Below, in pieces: positions 35,197 to 44,874 of a stretch of 64,000 bases of DNA. Below the pieces are notes generated by a model, which saw only the letters and a program-made list of their open reading frames with translations, was not told the DNA's origin and did no database searches. Positions within the stretch are counted from its first letter, which is position 1, and every line of letters begins with the position of its first letter. The stretch spans positions 62,001-126,000 of the forward strand of contig CAZUGV010000003.1 in NCBI GenBank assembly GCA_964620425.1, written 5' to 3'. This DNA is from DASXUG01 sp964620425. Its GTDB lineage: Bacteria > Pseudomonadota > Gammaproteobacteria > Burkholderiales > Methylophilaceae. A program made the position numbers and the translations under genes.

Positions 35197-37983
35197 ATGA
35201 ACTTGCCCTTGAATTTGTTCGTCCCGAATCTGAATGCGTCAAAATTAAACCGCTTCAGTCTTAATCCCCTTGGTTTTTTCTCTTTTTTAAGCGCAGTTAA
35301 CCTAAACACTTGGTGGCAATCGCTCGCCGTGATTTTTTTGTTAAATTGTTTAAGCGTTGAGTTGCCTGCGCAAGCTTGGGCTGCTGAGGCTGCCGTTACC
35401 TCAACCCAAACAAATACGCAAGGTGGTTGGCGTAAGTGGTTTAGAAAAAACGTTAAGAAAGAAGAAGCGCAAGCAGCCAAAAATACCGCGACAGCAGCTG
35501 CTAGTGCTAATGCTGCTTCAAGTAATGCTTCGACCACGGCATCTGTGGCAGGTGCAGCTCAGGCGTCAGCAAAACCGCCTGTATCGGCTAGCCCTTCCAC
35601 CAACCCTGCAGCAGCAACACCATCAGTTGCAACACCTGTAGCTGCTAATAATCCTGTCGATAAACAACCGCTTTTAAATGCGGCGGGTGCTGGGGCAACC
35701 ACACATGCTATCGCTCCTGTGGCAAATTTAACAACCCTTTCTAAGGTATTTAGCGCTGGTTCTGCTAAGTTTTCTGTGGCGATGGACGATGTGGAGGTGC
35801 TTGGGCCATTCCCAAGTTGGGCAGATGCAAAACGTGATTATGGTGCAAAGGGTGATGGTGTTACCGACGACGCACCTGCCTTGCAACGAGCGATTGATGA
35901 CCTTGGCATGCCCGGCAAACCCTCTGTGCTCTATTTGCCAAGTGGTAATTATAAAATTGCCAGCACTTTAAGTATTAAGTGGAAAAATGGTATTGGTGGG
36001 TATGGGTATCCAGGGTTGACGATAGTAGGTGACGCGCCTACTACTACAAAAATTACTTGGGCTGGCCAAGCGGGTAAGGCGATGATGAACCAAGATGGTA
36101 GTTTTAATACGCGATATTCGCGTATTACTTGGGATGGTAAAGGGGTTGCCAAGTACGGTGTGACCCATTGGTGGAATGCCAAAGGTGGAACATACCATGA
36201 TGGTAGCCCTGAGCATGTGGATGAGGTTTTTCAAGATTTGGAAATTGGCATTATGGGCGGGCGCATGGGCGCTAATTATGGGGAGATGAGTTCTGAAGGA
36301 CAAATTCGCCGTGTAACCTTTATTCGCAACAGTTATGCAGGGGTGAATGTAGGTAGTTGGAATGCGCTCGATTGGTGGGTGTTTGATTCTCACTTTGTTG
36401 ATTGTGGGCGTGGCATTGCCAATACTTTTAGCCTTGGTGACAATGATGCTGTGATCACTGGCGCTGGTGGTGTGTATGTCTACCGTAGTTTGTTTGAGCG
36501 TTCTACTGTCGCAGATTTTAATATTGCGAATACGGGCTGGTTTTCTATGTATGAAAATGTTTCTCAAGGCTCACGCAGGTTTTTTCAAGCGGAAGGCATG
36601 GGGAATAATGGTGCGGCGATTATCATTAAAGGCAACCGTATTTTAGATACTACTGACCCAGTGGCGATTTCAAACGGTAACCTTGGCCCTGTAATGCTGA
36701 TTGATAATAAAGTGCGTAGCAAGCCGGGTACTACCAGTTTTGCGGTGACTCAAACAGACTGGGTGTTGAATCGAGATACACTTTCTGTTGGCAATCAATA
36801 TACCGTTACTAATCCGATTAGCGAGCCAGCAGGGCAAGACCGTATTATCTCTATTGATGATGCTGTGGTGGCTTACAGCGCCATTGATGGAACCTTACCC
36901 ACTTTGCCTGCAACCCCTGTGAGGCAGAACCGTAAAATATATGAAGTGGTTCCTGGCTCAAATGCTAAACAAATTCAGGCAGTGATTGATTTGGTGGTTG
37001 CGAATGGCGATAGTAACGCTGTGGTGCATTTACCTTCTGGACCCTTTTATGATTTAGATGCCACATTGGTGGTGCCTAGTCGTACTCAGTTGCAAATTGT
37101 GGGAGATTCGTTAGTGACCACCTTGCGCTGGAAAGGGCCGAAAAATCAGCCGATGATTCATCTCAAAGGGCCAAGTTATGCAACGGTAAGAGATTTAAGT
37201 ATGTACTCACATGGTGCCACCGCAAAAGCGATTTTGATTGATAGTGCAGACCAATCTGGCGGGCGTGTGTTTATAGAGGGTAGTAGTCCTGGTGCAATTA
37301 CAGCCGCTAACCTGATGAATACCCAGCTGACATTTCAGGCCAATACTGGGTTTAAAGGCATTAACGTTTCCAATGTGAAAAGCTTGGTGACTGTTGGGAA
37401 TGGCGGTATAGGCTCTGTGAGTTCTACAGGCAATTCAAATGTGTTAATTGCAGATACTTGGTATGAAGGTGTGGATTCTCAATTGTATCGAATAGACTCA
37501 GGTACGTTTACCTATGTGGGTGGTTCAATGGCGCCTGCATCTCACCAGCCAGCGGTACAACCAATTTTGCCAGCGGTTGAGCTGAGTAATTTAAATGGTA
37601 AGGCGACTTTTATCGGAGCAAACTTTCAATTGAGGGGTGTGCCAAGTGGGGTAGGTATTCATGTAGGCGCTGAAACGGCAGATTCTAGTGCCTTATTTTT
37701 AGGGGTGGGGGGCAATACCCCCAAGTATTTTGGTAGAGAAAACCCAAATGGCAAAGGTAATATTGGGGTGATGCTGTCTAAAATGCCTAATCCTTCGGGT
37801 GGAGGCATGAGCATGGCTAACCAAGGCAGAACAGATGATGAGTTTGTTCGTGCAATGTTGGCACAGCTACGTGCATTGCAGTGGGAAAAATCAATTTACA
37901 CCCCGCCAGTAGGCGCTACGAATGTGCATATTTATCGTATTTTCTCTCCTCATTCGCAAGGTGTGTTTATTTCAGGTTATTAA
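35197..37983 (+). CDS. Large secreted pectate-lyase-superfamily beta-helix protein
   Basis: 928 residues. The signal region is long: a ~45-residue extension, then a hydrophobic core at ~48-60 and 'LPAQAWAAEAA' cleavage. Then come a basic patch ('WRKWFRKNVKKEE') and an A/S/T/P-rich linker at ~85-170. Residues ~205 onward start a Pectate_lyase_3/GH28-like beta helix ('WADAKRDYGAKGDGVTDDAP', 'VLYLPSGNYKIASTLSI'). A second such start occurs near ~585 ('KQIQAVIDLVVANGDSNAVV', 'VHLPSGPFYDLDATLVVPS'), so two helix domains in tandem. The family includes polysaccharide lyases, hydrolases and epimerases. Lying inside the EPS cluster, it may trim, degrade or modify the cell's own polysaccharide (inference). 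Good GGAGAG ribosome site. Confidence 0.85.
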   Translation: MNLPLNLFVPNLNASKLNRFSLNPLGFFSFLSAVNLNTWWQSLAVIFLLNCLSVELPAQAWAAEAAVTSTQTNTQGGWRKWFRKNVKKEEAQAAKNTATAAASANAASSNASTTASVAGAAQASAKPPVSASPSTNPAAATPSVATPVAANNPVDKQPLLNAAGAGATTHAIAPVANLTTLSKVFSAGSAKFSVAMDDVEVLGPFPSWADAKRDYGAKGDGVTDDAPALQRAIDDLGMPGKPSVLYLPSGNYKIASTLSIKWKNGIGGYGYPGLTIVGDAPTTTKITWAGQAGKAMMNQDGSFNTRYSRITWDGKGVAKYGVTHWWNAKGGTYHDGSPEHVDEVFQDLEIGIMGGRMGANYGEMSSEGQIRRVTFIRNSYAGVNVGSWNALDWWVFDSHFVDCGRGIANTFSLGDNDAVITGAGGVYVYRSLFERSTVADFNIANTGWFSMYENVSQGSRRFFQAEGMGNNGAAIIIKGNRILDTTDPVAISNGNLGPVMLIDNKVRSKPGTTSFAVTQTDWVLNRDTLSVGNQYTVTNPISEPAGQDRIISIDDAVVAYSAIDGTLPTLPATPVRQNRKIYEVVPGSNAKQIQAVIDLVVANGDSNAVVHLPSGPFYDLDATLVVPSRTQLQIVGDSLVTTLRWKGPKNQPMIHLKGPSYATVRDLSMYSHGATAKAILIDSADQSGGRVFIEGSSPGAITAANLMNTQLTFQANTGFKGINVSNVKSLVTVGNGGIGSVSSTGNSNVLIADTWYEGVDSQLYRIDSGTFTYVGGSMAPASHQPAVQPILPAVELSNLNGKATFIGANFQLRGVPSGVGIHVGAETADSSALFLGVGGNTPKYFGRENPNGKGNIGVMLSKMPNPSGGGMSMANQGRTDDEFVRAMLAQLRALQWEKSIYTPPVGATNVHIYRIFSPHSQGVFISGY

Positions 37984-38183
37984 ATGTAATCTTGGGTAGC
38001 TAATTATGATTAGTTAATCTTGGTCAGATGGATGCGGGTGGTGTTAAGAAAAATCATAAATTTGAAATACTTTTGTATTAAAGTATTGAGATTATTTAAA
38101 CATAGAGAGTTTTCTTTTGGCGTGTGATTGTTTAGCGGCTATTTCGTGTTAATTAGCCGCTTTAAAAAAGATAAAAACTATCT

Positions 38184-39401
38184 ATGAATATTGTCATCTT
38201 CTGCCACCCTGCATTTCTTAAATCACAAAGTATGCCGCGCTTTGCCAATATGTTGAAGTCTGCATATGAGCAGCGCGGACATCAGGTTGTTTTGTGGTCT
38301 CCGCAGGCATGTGTTTATAATTTGGTTGCAAATACTTCTTTTGCAAAGTGGGCTGGTTATATTGATCAGTATGTTTTGTTTCCAAGATGGGTGCGTAAGC
38401 AAGTAAAAAAGCAGCCAGCAGATACTTTGTATGTGTTTGCCGACCAAGCGCTTGGGCCGTGGGTGCCTTTAGTTAAACATTTGCCGCACATAGTACATGT
38501 GCATGATCTGCTTGCTTTGCGTTCTGCCTTGGGTGATATTCCTGAAAATCCAACATCGGCTACTGGTAAGGTGTATCAGCGCTATATTCGCCAAGGTTTT
38601 CAGCAAGCCCAACATTTTATTTCTATCTCCAATAAAACGCGTGAAGATTTACATCGGTTTGGAGAGGCATCAGAGGCGAGCTCTATTGTTGTGTATAACG
38701 GATTAAACTATCCTTATGCCCCTATGCCCAGCGAGCAAGCGATTGCGTGTTTAACCAAATCAAATTTACCTGCCACAGCTGATAGTATGTTGCTGCATTT
38801 GGGCGGCAGCCAATGGTACAAAAATCTGGCTGGGGTGATTCGGTTGTATGGTGAGTATGTTAAGTTGCATTTGGCCACAGCGAATACCGACCCACTGCCT
38901 TTGTGGTGTATTAGCCCACCACCAAGTGAGGCCACTAAGGCTTTGATGAATGCATTGCCCAAGCAAGGGAAGGTGATGTTTTTTCAGGGGCTGGATAATG
39001 AGACTTTGCGTGCGGCTTATGCACATGCGCGTGCTTTTTTGTTCCCCAGTTTGGCGGAAGGTTTTGGTTGGCCTTTAATTGAGGCGCAAGCCTGTGGCTG
39101 CCCAGTGCTCACTACTAATGAGGCACCAATGAACGAGGTTGCGGGGCCGGTGGCAACGTATATACCCCGATTAAAATCTGGCGATAATGTGCAACAATGG
39201 GCGGAGCAATCAGCCCTCAGTTTGCATGCCTTGCTTTTGCTATCACCTCAAGCGCGTGAAGCGCTAGTAAAAAAATGCGTTGCTTGGGCAGCACAATTTA
39301 ATGCAGAAGCTACCATTGAGGCTTATCTGCAAAGGTATCAACAAGTTTTATTAGGCAATAACAACACAAAAAATATCACCTTAAAAAGAGTTGAAACATG
39401 A
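38184..39401 (+). CDS. Glycosyltransferase, GT4/GT1 type
   Basis: 405 residues. It has GT-B architecture, with the N-terminal domain beginning 'MNIVIFCHPAFLKSQSMPR' and the nucleotide-sugar domain at the C-terminus ('SMLLHLGGSQWYKNLAGVIR', 'AYAHARAFLFPSLAEGFGWP', 'EAQACGCPVLTTNEAPMNEV'). The E-x7-E element (EGFGWPLIE) is present. It should transfer a sugar from a nucleotide donor to the growing repeat unit. The ATGA overlap with the next gene shows co-translation. It opens the second glycosyltransferase block after the beta-helix gene. Confidence 0.9.
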   Translation: MNIVIFCHPAFLKSQSMPRFANMLKSAYEQRGHQVVLWSPQACVYNLVANTSFAKWAGYIDQYVLFPRWVRKQVKKQPADTLYVFADQALGPWVPLVKHLPHIVHVHDLLALRSALGDIPENPTSATGKVYQRYIRQGFQQAQHFISISNKTREDLHRFGEASEASSIVVYNGLNYPYAPMPSEQAIACLTKSNLPATADSMLLHLGGSQWYKNLAGVIRLYGEYVKLHLATANTDPLPLWCISPPPSEATKALMNALPKQGKVMFFQGLDNETLRAAYAHARAFLFPSLAEGFGWPLIEAQACGCPVLTTNEAPMNEVAGPVATYIPRLKSGDNVQQWAEQSALSLHALLLLSPQAREALVKKCVAWAAQFNAEATIEAYLQRYQQVLLGNNNTKNITLKRVET

Positions 39402-40570
39402 AAATTCTGCATATTATCCGTTCAGTCAACCCCAAAGGTGGCGGCCCAATTGAGGGCGTAACCCAACTAAACGCCTATTTTAAAGATCAATTTGAAACGC
39501 ATGCAGTGGATTGCCATTCCGAAGTGCTTTCGCTGGATGCGCCTGATGAAGATTTTGTCAAAGCGAGTCCATTGACCGTGCATGCAATAGGACCTGTGAG
39601 CTTGGGTAAGTATGGCTATACCCCAAAGTTAAAGCCGTGGTTGTTAGCCAACGCCCATCGCTATGATGCCATTATTATCAATGGTATTTGGCTATATCAC
39701 AGTTTTGGTGCTTGGCGCGCATTAAAGCAACTTGGCAAGCCTTACTATATTTTTACGCACGGCATGTTAGACCCTTGGTTTAAAAAAACCTACCCGCTTA
39801 AGCACCTTAAAAAGTGGCTCTACTGGCCTTGGGCAGAGTATCGCGTGTTGCGCGATGCTAAGGCTGTATTGTTTACTTGTGCAGAAGAGAGAATATTAGC
39901 CGCACAGTCATTCTGGTTATACAAAGCCAATGGCATTGTGGTGAATTATGGCACGAAACAACCCCCAACCGATAAAGCACATTATCGTGATTTATTTTTT
40001 GCTCAGTACCCACAACTGGCTGGCAAAAGAATCTTTTTGTACCTTAGCCGTATCCACGAGAAAAAGGGTTGCGATTTATTGATTGAGGCGTTTGCTAAAG
40101 TGAGCAAGCAAGACCTCTCACTTCATCTTGTGATGGCAGGGCCTGGCGCTGACCCTCTCGTGAATAAACTTAAAGCATTAGCAAGTCAGTTGGGCATCAC
40201 GGATAAAATTACCTGGACTGGTATGGTGCAAGGCGAAGACAAATGGGCTGCCTACTATGCGAGTGAAGCGTTTATATTACCCTCACACCAAGAGAACTTT
40301 GGTATTGTCGTGGCAGAATCTTTAGCATGTGGCTTACCTGTGTTAATTTCTAACAAAGTGAATATCTGGCGAGAAATTGAGGCGGATGGCGCGGGTTTGG
40401 TCGCTGAAGATACGGTTGAAGGTGCTGAACATTTGCTCAATCAATGGTTGAAGCTGAATGCAGAAAGTCAGCAAAAAATGGCGAAACAAGCAAAAGTCAC
40501 TTTCGAACAAAGGTTTACGATTAAGGCAATGGCTCAAAGTATTTTGGCTGTTATCTCTAAATCTAATTAA
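39398..40570 (+). CDS. Glycosyltransferase, GT4 type
   Basis: 390 residues. The N-terminal domain has 'MKILHIIRSVNPKGGGPIEG', a typical start of GT4 enzymes with the G-G-G donor/acceptor loop. The C-terminal domain has 'FLYLSRIHEKKGCDLLIEAF', 'TGMVQGEDKWAAYYASEAFI' and 'SHQENFGIVVAESLACGLPV', containing the E-x7-E pair. The start codon overlaps the previous stop by 4 bases. Function: addition of one sugar to the lipid-linked unit; specificity unknown. Confidence 0.92.
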   Translation: MKILHIIRSVNPKGGGPIEGVTQLNAYFKDQFETHAVDCHSEVLSLDAPDEDFVKASPLTVHAIGPVSLGKYGYTPKLKPWLLANAHRYDAIIINGIWLYHSFGAWRALKQLGKPYYIFTHGMLDPWFKKTYPLKHLKKWLYWPWAEYRVLRDAKAVLFTCAEERILAAQSFWLYKANGIVVNYGTKQPPTDKAHYRDLFFAQYPQLAGKRIFLYLSRIHEKKGCDLLIEAFAKVSKQDLSLHLVMAGPGADPLVNKLKALASQLGITDKITWTGMVQGEDKWAAYYASEAFILPSHQENFGIVVAESLACGLPVLISNKVNIWREIEADGAGLVAEDTVEGAEHLLNQWLKLNAESQQKMAKQAKVTFEQRFTIKAMAQSILAVISKSN

Positions 40571-40647
40571 ATGGCCTAGTGATAAGTGTGGTGTTTTTAG
40601 TCATGCGCGAATTCAGTTGTATCCTTTCAAATTCAGGTAAATAAAAT

Positions 40648-41715
40648 ATGCGAGTATGTGTAATAAACCCTAATTATTATAGAAGCAGTGGCGTGACTGT
40701 TGCTATTAAAAGGATATATCAAGGAGCGGCTGATTTAAACATAGATTGGTTTTTTGTTGATTGTGCACATGGATCTGAAAATGAAATCGAGCGAATTGAT
40801 TGGCTAAGGAGTGATTCAAACTCAATTTTTTACGCCAAACTGATGTCATTGAATCCTTTGGTTTTGGCTTTTAGTGTGTATGCATTGGCTAGATTTTTAT
40901 TGAAAAATAAAATTGATATTGTTCATGTACATCACAGACGTTTAGCTTTACTTTGCTCCGTGGTGGCAAAGCTACTAAATATTAAGGTTTTATATACTGG
41001 ACATTTGGTATACAAAGATAACTGGCTATTTAGGTTCTGCCCGATAGACGCTGCAATTGCTATTTCCAAATCAGTGCATGAGAACTTATCTAGAACAACC
41101 AAGATCAGTAAGGTTTTTGATATTTCTAATGCTGCACTTTTTGAAGAGTTCCCCGTAAAGCTGGACCCAGCTTTCTACAAGACCATTTCATGTATTGCAA
41201 GGCTGGAGAGTGTTAAAAATCACAGTAATCTATTATTAGCTTGGGCTAAATTAGATCCAGTTAAGAATGGGTATATGTTAAATCTGATTGGGGAAGGAAG
41301 TCTAAAGACAGAACTCGAGGAGCTTGCCAAGCGTATTGGTGTATTGGAATCTGTGAATTTTGTTGGGTATACCAAAGAAACAAAAAAATATATTTGTAAT
41401 AGTTTGTTCTTGATACTGCCTAGTTTTGTTGAAGGGCAACCGATAGTAGTTCTCGAAGCGGCTGGCTGTGCTAGAGCGACATTGGTTTCGAATATCGGTG
41501 GATCGGTGGATTGTGTTCCTGATGGAAGTGTATTGCAAAACAAAGTGGATCCTAACTCTGTTGATGAGATTTCTACTGCAATTGGTTTGTGGATGAGTCA
41601 CCCAGAGCAAGTGGTGGAAGAGGGTGTATTATTTTATAACTATTGGAAGAATAGAGCTTCCCCCAGTGAGGTAGCTAAGCATCATTATGCTGCATACTCA
41701 TTTTTAACTCGTTAG
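40648..41715 (+). CDS. Glycosyltransferase, GT4 type
   Basis: 355 residues. It starts 'MRVCVINPNYYRSSGVTVAI' and continues 'KIDIVHVHHRRLALLCSVVA' in the N-terminal Rossmann domain. The donor domain has 'ISCIARLESVKNHSNLLLAW', 'VNFVGYTKETKKYICNSLFL' and 'PSFVEGQPIVVLEAAGCARA', with E-x7-E. The gene and the next one are more AT-rich, with codon use unlike the preceding two transferases, which suggests a separately acquired sugar-addition step. Confidence 0.9.
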   Translation: MRVCVINPNYYRSSGVTVAIKRIYQGAADLNIDWFFVDCAHGSENEIERIDWLRSDSNSIFYAKLMSLNPLVLAFSVYALARFLLKNKIDIVHVHHRRLALLCSVVAKLLNIKVLYTGHLVYKDNWLFRFCPIDAAIAISKSVHENLSRTTKISKVFDISNAALFEEFPVKLDPAFYKTISCIARLESVKNHSNLLLAWAKLDPVKNGYMLNLIGEGSLKTELEELAKRIGVLESVNFVGYTKETKKYICNSLFLILPSFVEGQPIVVLEAAGCARATLVSNIGGSVDCVPDGSVLQNKVDPNSVDEISTAIGLWMSHPEQVVEEGVLFYNYWKNRASPSEVAKHHYAAYSFLTR

Positions 41716-41740
41716 GCTTTGTGTAAAGCTCATTAAAGAT

Positions 41741-42343
41741 GTGTTATTGGATTTAAATGAGAGTAGAAAGTATTTTGAATATTTTTGTATGACTATGAAA
41801 AAGATAAATCTTAAAGAAAGTAACCACTCTTGGTCGTTAGCTGAAAAGCTAAAACGCTCTGCTTGGATGATTGTATGGTTTATTTTTGGAAAATATGGCA
41901 TACGGAAATTTTCCATCATTAGAGTTTTGGTTCTAAGGATGTTTGGGGCGAAAATTGGGCATGGGGTATTAATTTGCTCAGGTGTTAAAGTCTTAATGCC
42001 TTGGAATTTAGAGATTGGAGATGCAGCAGCCATTGCGGAAGGGGTTGATATTTACAATCACGGCAAGGTTGTTATTGGAAGTGATACTGTCATATCACAG
42101 CGAGTAACGCTATGTACTGGCACTCATGATATAACTAAATCTAACTTCCCTTTGATATGGAAGCCAATTACGATAGGTCAGGGTGTATGGTTGGCGGCAG
42201 AGTGTTTTGTCTTGCCCGGTGCTTATGTGAATGACTATGCTGTGGTTGGCGCTAGATCTGTAGTTTCAGGCGAGGTCGAGGCTTGGTCTGTATATGCAAG
42301 TAGCAAAGCCATAAAAGTTGGGTCTAGAAAAATAGTAAGCTAG
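41741..42343 (+). CDS. WcaF-like O-acetyltransferase (left-handed beta-helix)
   Basis: 200 residues if GTG 41741 is the start; ATG 41789 or 41795 are alternatives and none has a strong ribosome site. The C-terminal two-thirds are hexapeptide repeats ('GAKIGHGVLICSGVKVLMPW', 'GDAAAIAEGVDIYNHGKVVI') of the LbH acetyltransferase fold. The family signature 'LCTGTHDITKSNFPLIWKPI' is present, with the catalytic-type His in 'GTHD'. It closely fits the putative colanic-acid acetyltransferases of the WcaF type, which use acetyl-CoA to O-acetylate a sugar. A second acylation function besides the membrane acyltransferase at 32260. Confidence 0.85.
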   Translation: MLLDLNESRKYFEYFCMTMKKINLKESNHSWSLAEKLKRSAWMIVWFIFGKYGIRKFSIIRVLVLRMFGAKIGHGVLICSGVKVLMPWNLEIGDAAAIAEGVDIYNHGKVVIGSDTVISQRVTLCTGTHDITKSNFPLIWKPITIGQGVWLAAECFVLPGAYVNDYAVVGARSVVSGEVEAWSVYASSKAIKVGSRKIVS

Positions 42344-42410
42344 AAAAATAGTAAGTTACTTGAGTGACAACCGCCCAAACAATGTTTATTAAATTAAAGA
42401 GTAATTTTTG

Positions 42411-43244
42411 ATGGCTAATATATCTATTCTCGTATTAACAAAAAACGAACAACAAGATTTACCTGGTTGTCTCGCCAGTGTTGCTTGGTCTGATGATATT
42501 CATGTGTATGATTCTGTGAGTACAGATAAAACCGTAGAGATTGCACAAAACTTCGGTGCCACTGTCACTAGTAGGCCATTTGATAATTGGGCGGCTCATC
42601 AAAACTGGGGTTTGCAAAATATTAAATTTAAACACCCTTGGGTGTTTTATATTGATGCGGATGAGCGCATGACGCCAGAGTTGGCAGACGAACTGCAAGC
42701 GATTGTAAAAGATGCAGGCGAGCATGTGGCGTTTCGCATTCAGCGTAGGGATTTTTATTTGGGTACATGGCTCAAGCATGTGCAATCATCGCCTTTTTAT
42801 ATGCGCTTGTTTATACCTAGCAAAATGCGATACGAACGCATGGTAAACCCTATCTCTATTGCCGATGGTTCAGTTGGCCAGTTAAAAAGCTACCTTGATC
42901 ATTTCCCTTTTAGTAAGGGGGTGTCGCATTGGATAGAAAGACATAACTCTTATAGCACCTTTGAAGCCAAGCAGATAATTGAAAATAGAAAAAACCAAGC
43001 TGAGTTTTCCTTAATCAAGGCTTTTACAGCAAAAGATTTTCATGAGCGTAGATTTCATCAAAAAGAATGTTTTTATAGAATGCCGATGCGACCATTGCTG
43101 AAGTTTCTAATTTTATATGTGGCAAAGCGTGGCTTTTTGGATGGCAATGCAGGGTTGAGGTACGCAATTTTGCAATCCATTTATGAGTATTTTATTGTGC
43201 TAAAAACAAAAGAATTAGAAACTAAGTCACTCCAAAATAATTAA
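42411..43244 (+). CDS. Family 2 glycosyltransferase (WaaE/KdtX-like)
   Basis: 277 residues from ATG 42411. The GT-A domain starts 'ANISILVLTKNEQQDLPGCL', then 'WSDDIHVYDSVSTDKTVEIA' and 'HPWVFYIDADERMTPELADE', where D-A-D is the DxD metal site. The order and length match the lipopolysaccharide core beta-1,4-glucosyltransferase-like group (WaaE/KdtX), often found in EPS loci. The C-terminal third is helical and basic ('DFHERRFHQKECFYRMPMRP'), fitting membrane association. It adds one sugar to a lipid-linked acceptor; the acceptor is unknown. Confidence 0.9.
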   Translation: MANISILVLTKNEQQDLPGCLASVAWSDDIHVYDSVSTDKTVEIAQNFGATVTSRPFDNWAAHQNWGLQNIKFKHPWVFYIDADERMTPELADELQAIVKDAGEHVAFRIQRRDFYLGTWLKHVQSSPFYMRLFIPSKMRYERMVNPISIADGSVGQLKSYLDHFPFSKGVSHWIERHNSYSTFEAKQIIENRKNQAEFSLIKAFTAKDFHERRFHQKECFYRMPMRPLLKFLILYVAKRGFLDGNAGLRYAILQSIYEYFIVLKTKELETKSLQNN

Positions 43245-43392
43245 GGTAATTCAGGCTGTTGCTTAGGCGCAGTTGCCAGAGATTTGTTTGCGGGCAAGTT
43301 TGGCAAACCTAGCAATTTAATGGCGACCTAGTGAGCGTAATCTAAGCTAGGATAACCTAAGCGAGGGAACTCTAATCTAGCTAAATAGTGGT

Positions 43393-44469
43393 TTATTTAT
43401 TCGCCAGAGATTTAAACGCTTGTGCATATTGATCTGCAACAATGGTGGGGTGGTAGCGTTCTTTTGCGCGTTGCCAACCCTTTAATGCATAATTTGTGGA
43501 TAGTTCACGGTCTTCAACTAACGTTTTTAAAGCAGTCGCAATCGATTGGACATTGCTCGCTTCTACTAGTATTCCGCAGTCCCCATGATTTAAAATTTCT
43601 TGTCTAGGTACATCGTTATCTGCAATCACAGCACAGCCAGCCGCCATCGCCTCAACAAAAACAATGCCGAATGATTCAATGTGAGGTGTCATGGCGTAAA
43701 TTTGGCTAGCCTGCATTAGCTTTTGTATCTCATCTCTTGGCATAAAGTGATGGTGGTTGATGTTTTTGTATTTTTTGCAACTAGGTTCTACTTTGCTGAT
43801 AAATGTTGTGGTGACTTGCTTTTGGTGTAAGGTGTCGGCAATGGAGTCTAATGCTTCACATAGTTCAAATATGCCTTTTCTTTTACCATCCACGCCCACA
43901 AATAAAATGTGCGTTTTATCTGACTGAAACTTTTGCTTGATTGAATTTTCGGATATAAACTGAAGTTGCGGCATAAAAAATGGGATGGTAATGCATTTGT
44001 TGCGCCAATCAGGCTGCTGGGTTAAAAATGCTTCACGCATGCAGTCGGTATGAAAGTGAACCAACGAAGCGCCACCAGCTAAACGCATTAAGTCTTTGGC
44101 TGACTCTTTAAGATATAGCTCACCCCTTGCCTTGTCTTTATTGAGCGTGGGAAAACCAAGCGTCGAGAGTAGCGGTACTTTGTTATCAGTGGCTGGACAT
44201 AAACCTAGCGGTTGGCCACCATAGTCATACAAAACATCTGTTTTTATTCTGGTGTTTGGCAAAATAATTTTTGCAAATATCTTGCGTTTAAGTAAACGAC
44301 TACTTACAAAGTTTACATTCGCTTTAATATAATCTAGCTTAGAACCTACAAATGAGATGGATAGCTGTGGGTTGAACTGATCCATATTTGAGATGTCAAC
44401 GACACATCGTTGGTCAGTGTTATGCCTGTTAAGCGTCCAGTTTGTATTGATAATACCTACACTAACCAT
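43393..44469 (-). CDS. Glycosyltransferase, GT4 type, on the opposite strand
   Basis: 358 residues. The donor domain has 'THILFVGVDGKRKGIFELCE', 'MPRDEIQKLMQASQIYAMTP' and 'HIESFGIVFVEAMAAGCAVI' with E-x7-E, all typical of GT4. The N-terminal domain is more divergent and has no signal peptide. It is the only glycosyltransferase of the cluster on the minus strand, so it has its own promoter and is not part of the main operon. It may add a side-branch sugar under separate control (inference). Confidence 0.88.
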   Translation of the reverse strand: MVSVGIINTNWTLNRHNTDQRCVVDISNMDQFNPQLSISFVGSKLDYIKANVNFVSSRLLKRKIFAKIILPNTRIKTDVLYDYGGQPLGLCPATDNKVPLLSTLGFPTLNKDKARGELYLKESAKDLMRLAGGASLVHFHTDCMREAFLTQQPDWRNKCITIPFFMPQLQFISENSIKQKFQSDKTHILFVGVDGKRKGIFELCEALDSIADTLHQKQVTTTFISKVEPSCKKYKNINHHHFMPRDEIQKLMQASQIYAMTPHIESFGIVFVEAMAAGCAVIADNDVPRQEILNHGDCGILVEASNVQSIATALKTLVEDRELSTNYALKGWQRAKERYHPTIVADQYAQAFKSLANK

Positions 44470-44874
44470 GAGTTTTCCAAAGCCTGTTTTTATTAAATTG
44501 ATGCTAGATTGTTAAGATTGCTTTAACGCCTGCCCAAACAGGTCACTGCCAATTAAATTATATTGTAATAGATGATTGTGAAATGTACATTAAAGTTACG
44601 TTCTACTTGTTAACAATAGGCTTGGCTGGTGCTATTGTGAAAACTGGCTGGATAATTTCAGTATTGGCTAAATACAACCAGCAGAGGCTAAAGCTTTTTG
44701 CTTGCCCACCTAGCAAGTGCTGTTAAATTAAGCGCTTTTAGATGTGGTGCATCCTTGGCTTATTTCTTGCGGATTCTGGTTATAAATTTGATATGGTTGC
44801 GTTTTTCACAATAGACTTGTTTTTATAAATATTGTACATGCAAATGTAATAATTTGAGATTAAACTCACGGCTT
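44470..44874. other. Divergent intergenic region, about 400 bases
   Basis: Lies between the minus-strand glycosyltransferase and wcaI, so it should hold two outward promoters. No coding frame seen. One hairpin is clear: ACAATAG (44613-44619) pairs with CTATTGT (44632-44638) around a 12-base loop. No confident -35/-10 pair. Confidence 0.4.

Noticed and set aside
35968..36567. Open minus-strand frame of 199 codons in the beta-helix gene
   Set aside because: His/Thr/Ile-rich shadow of the plus-strand gene with no family resemblance.
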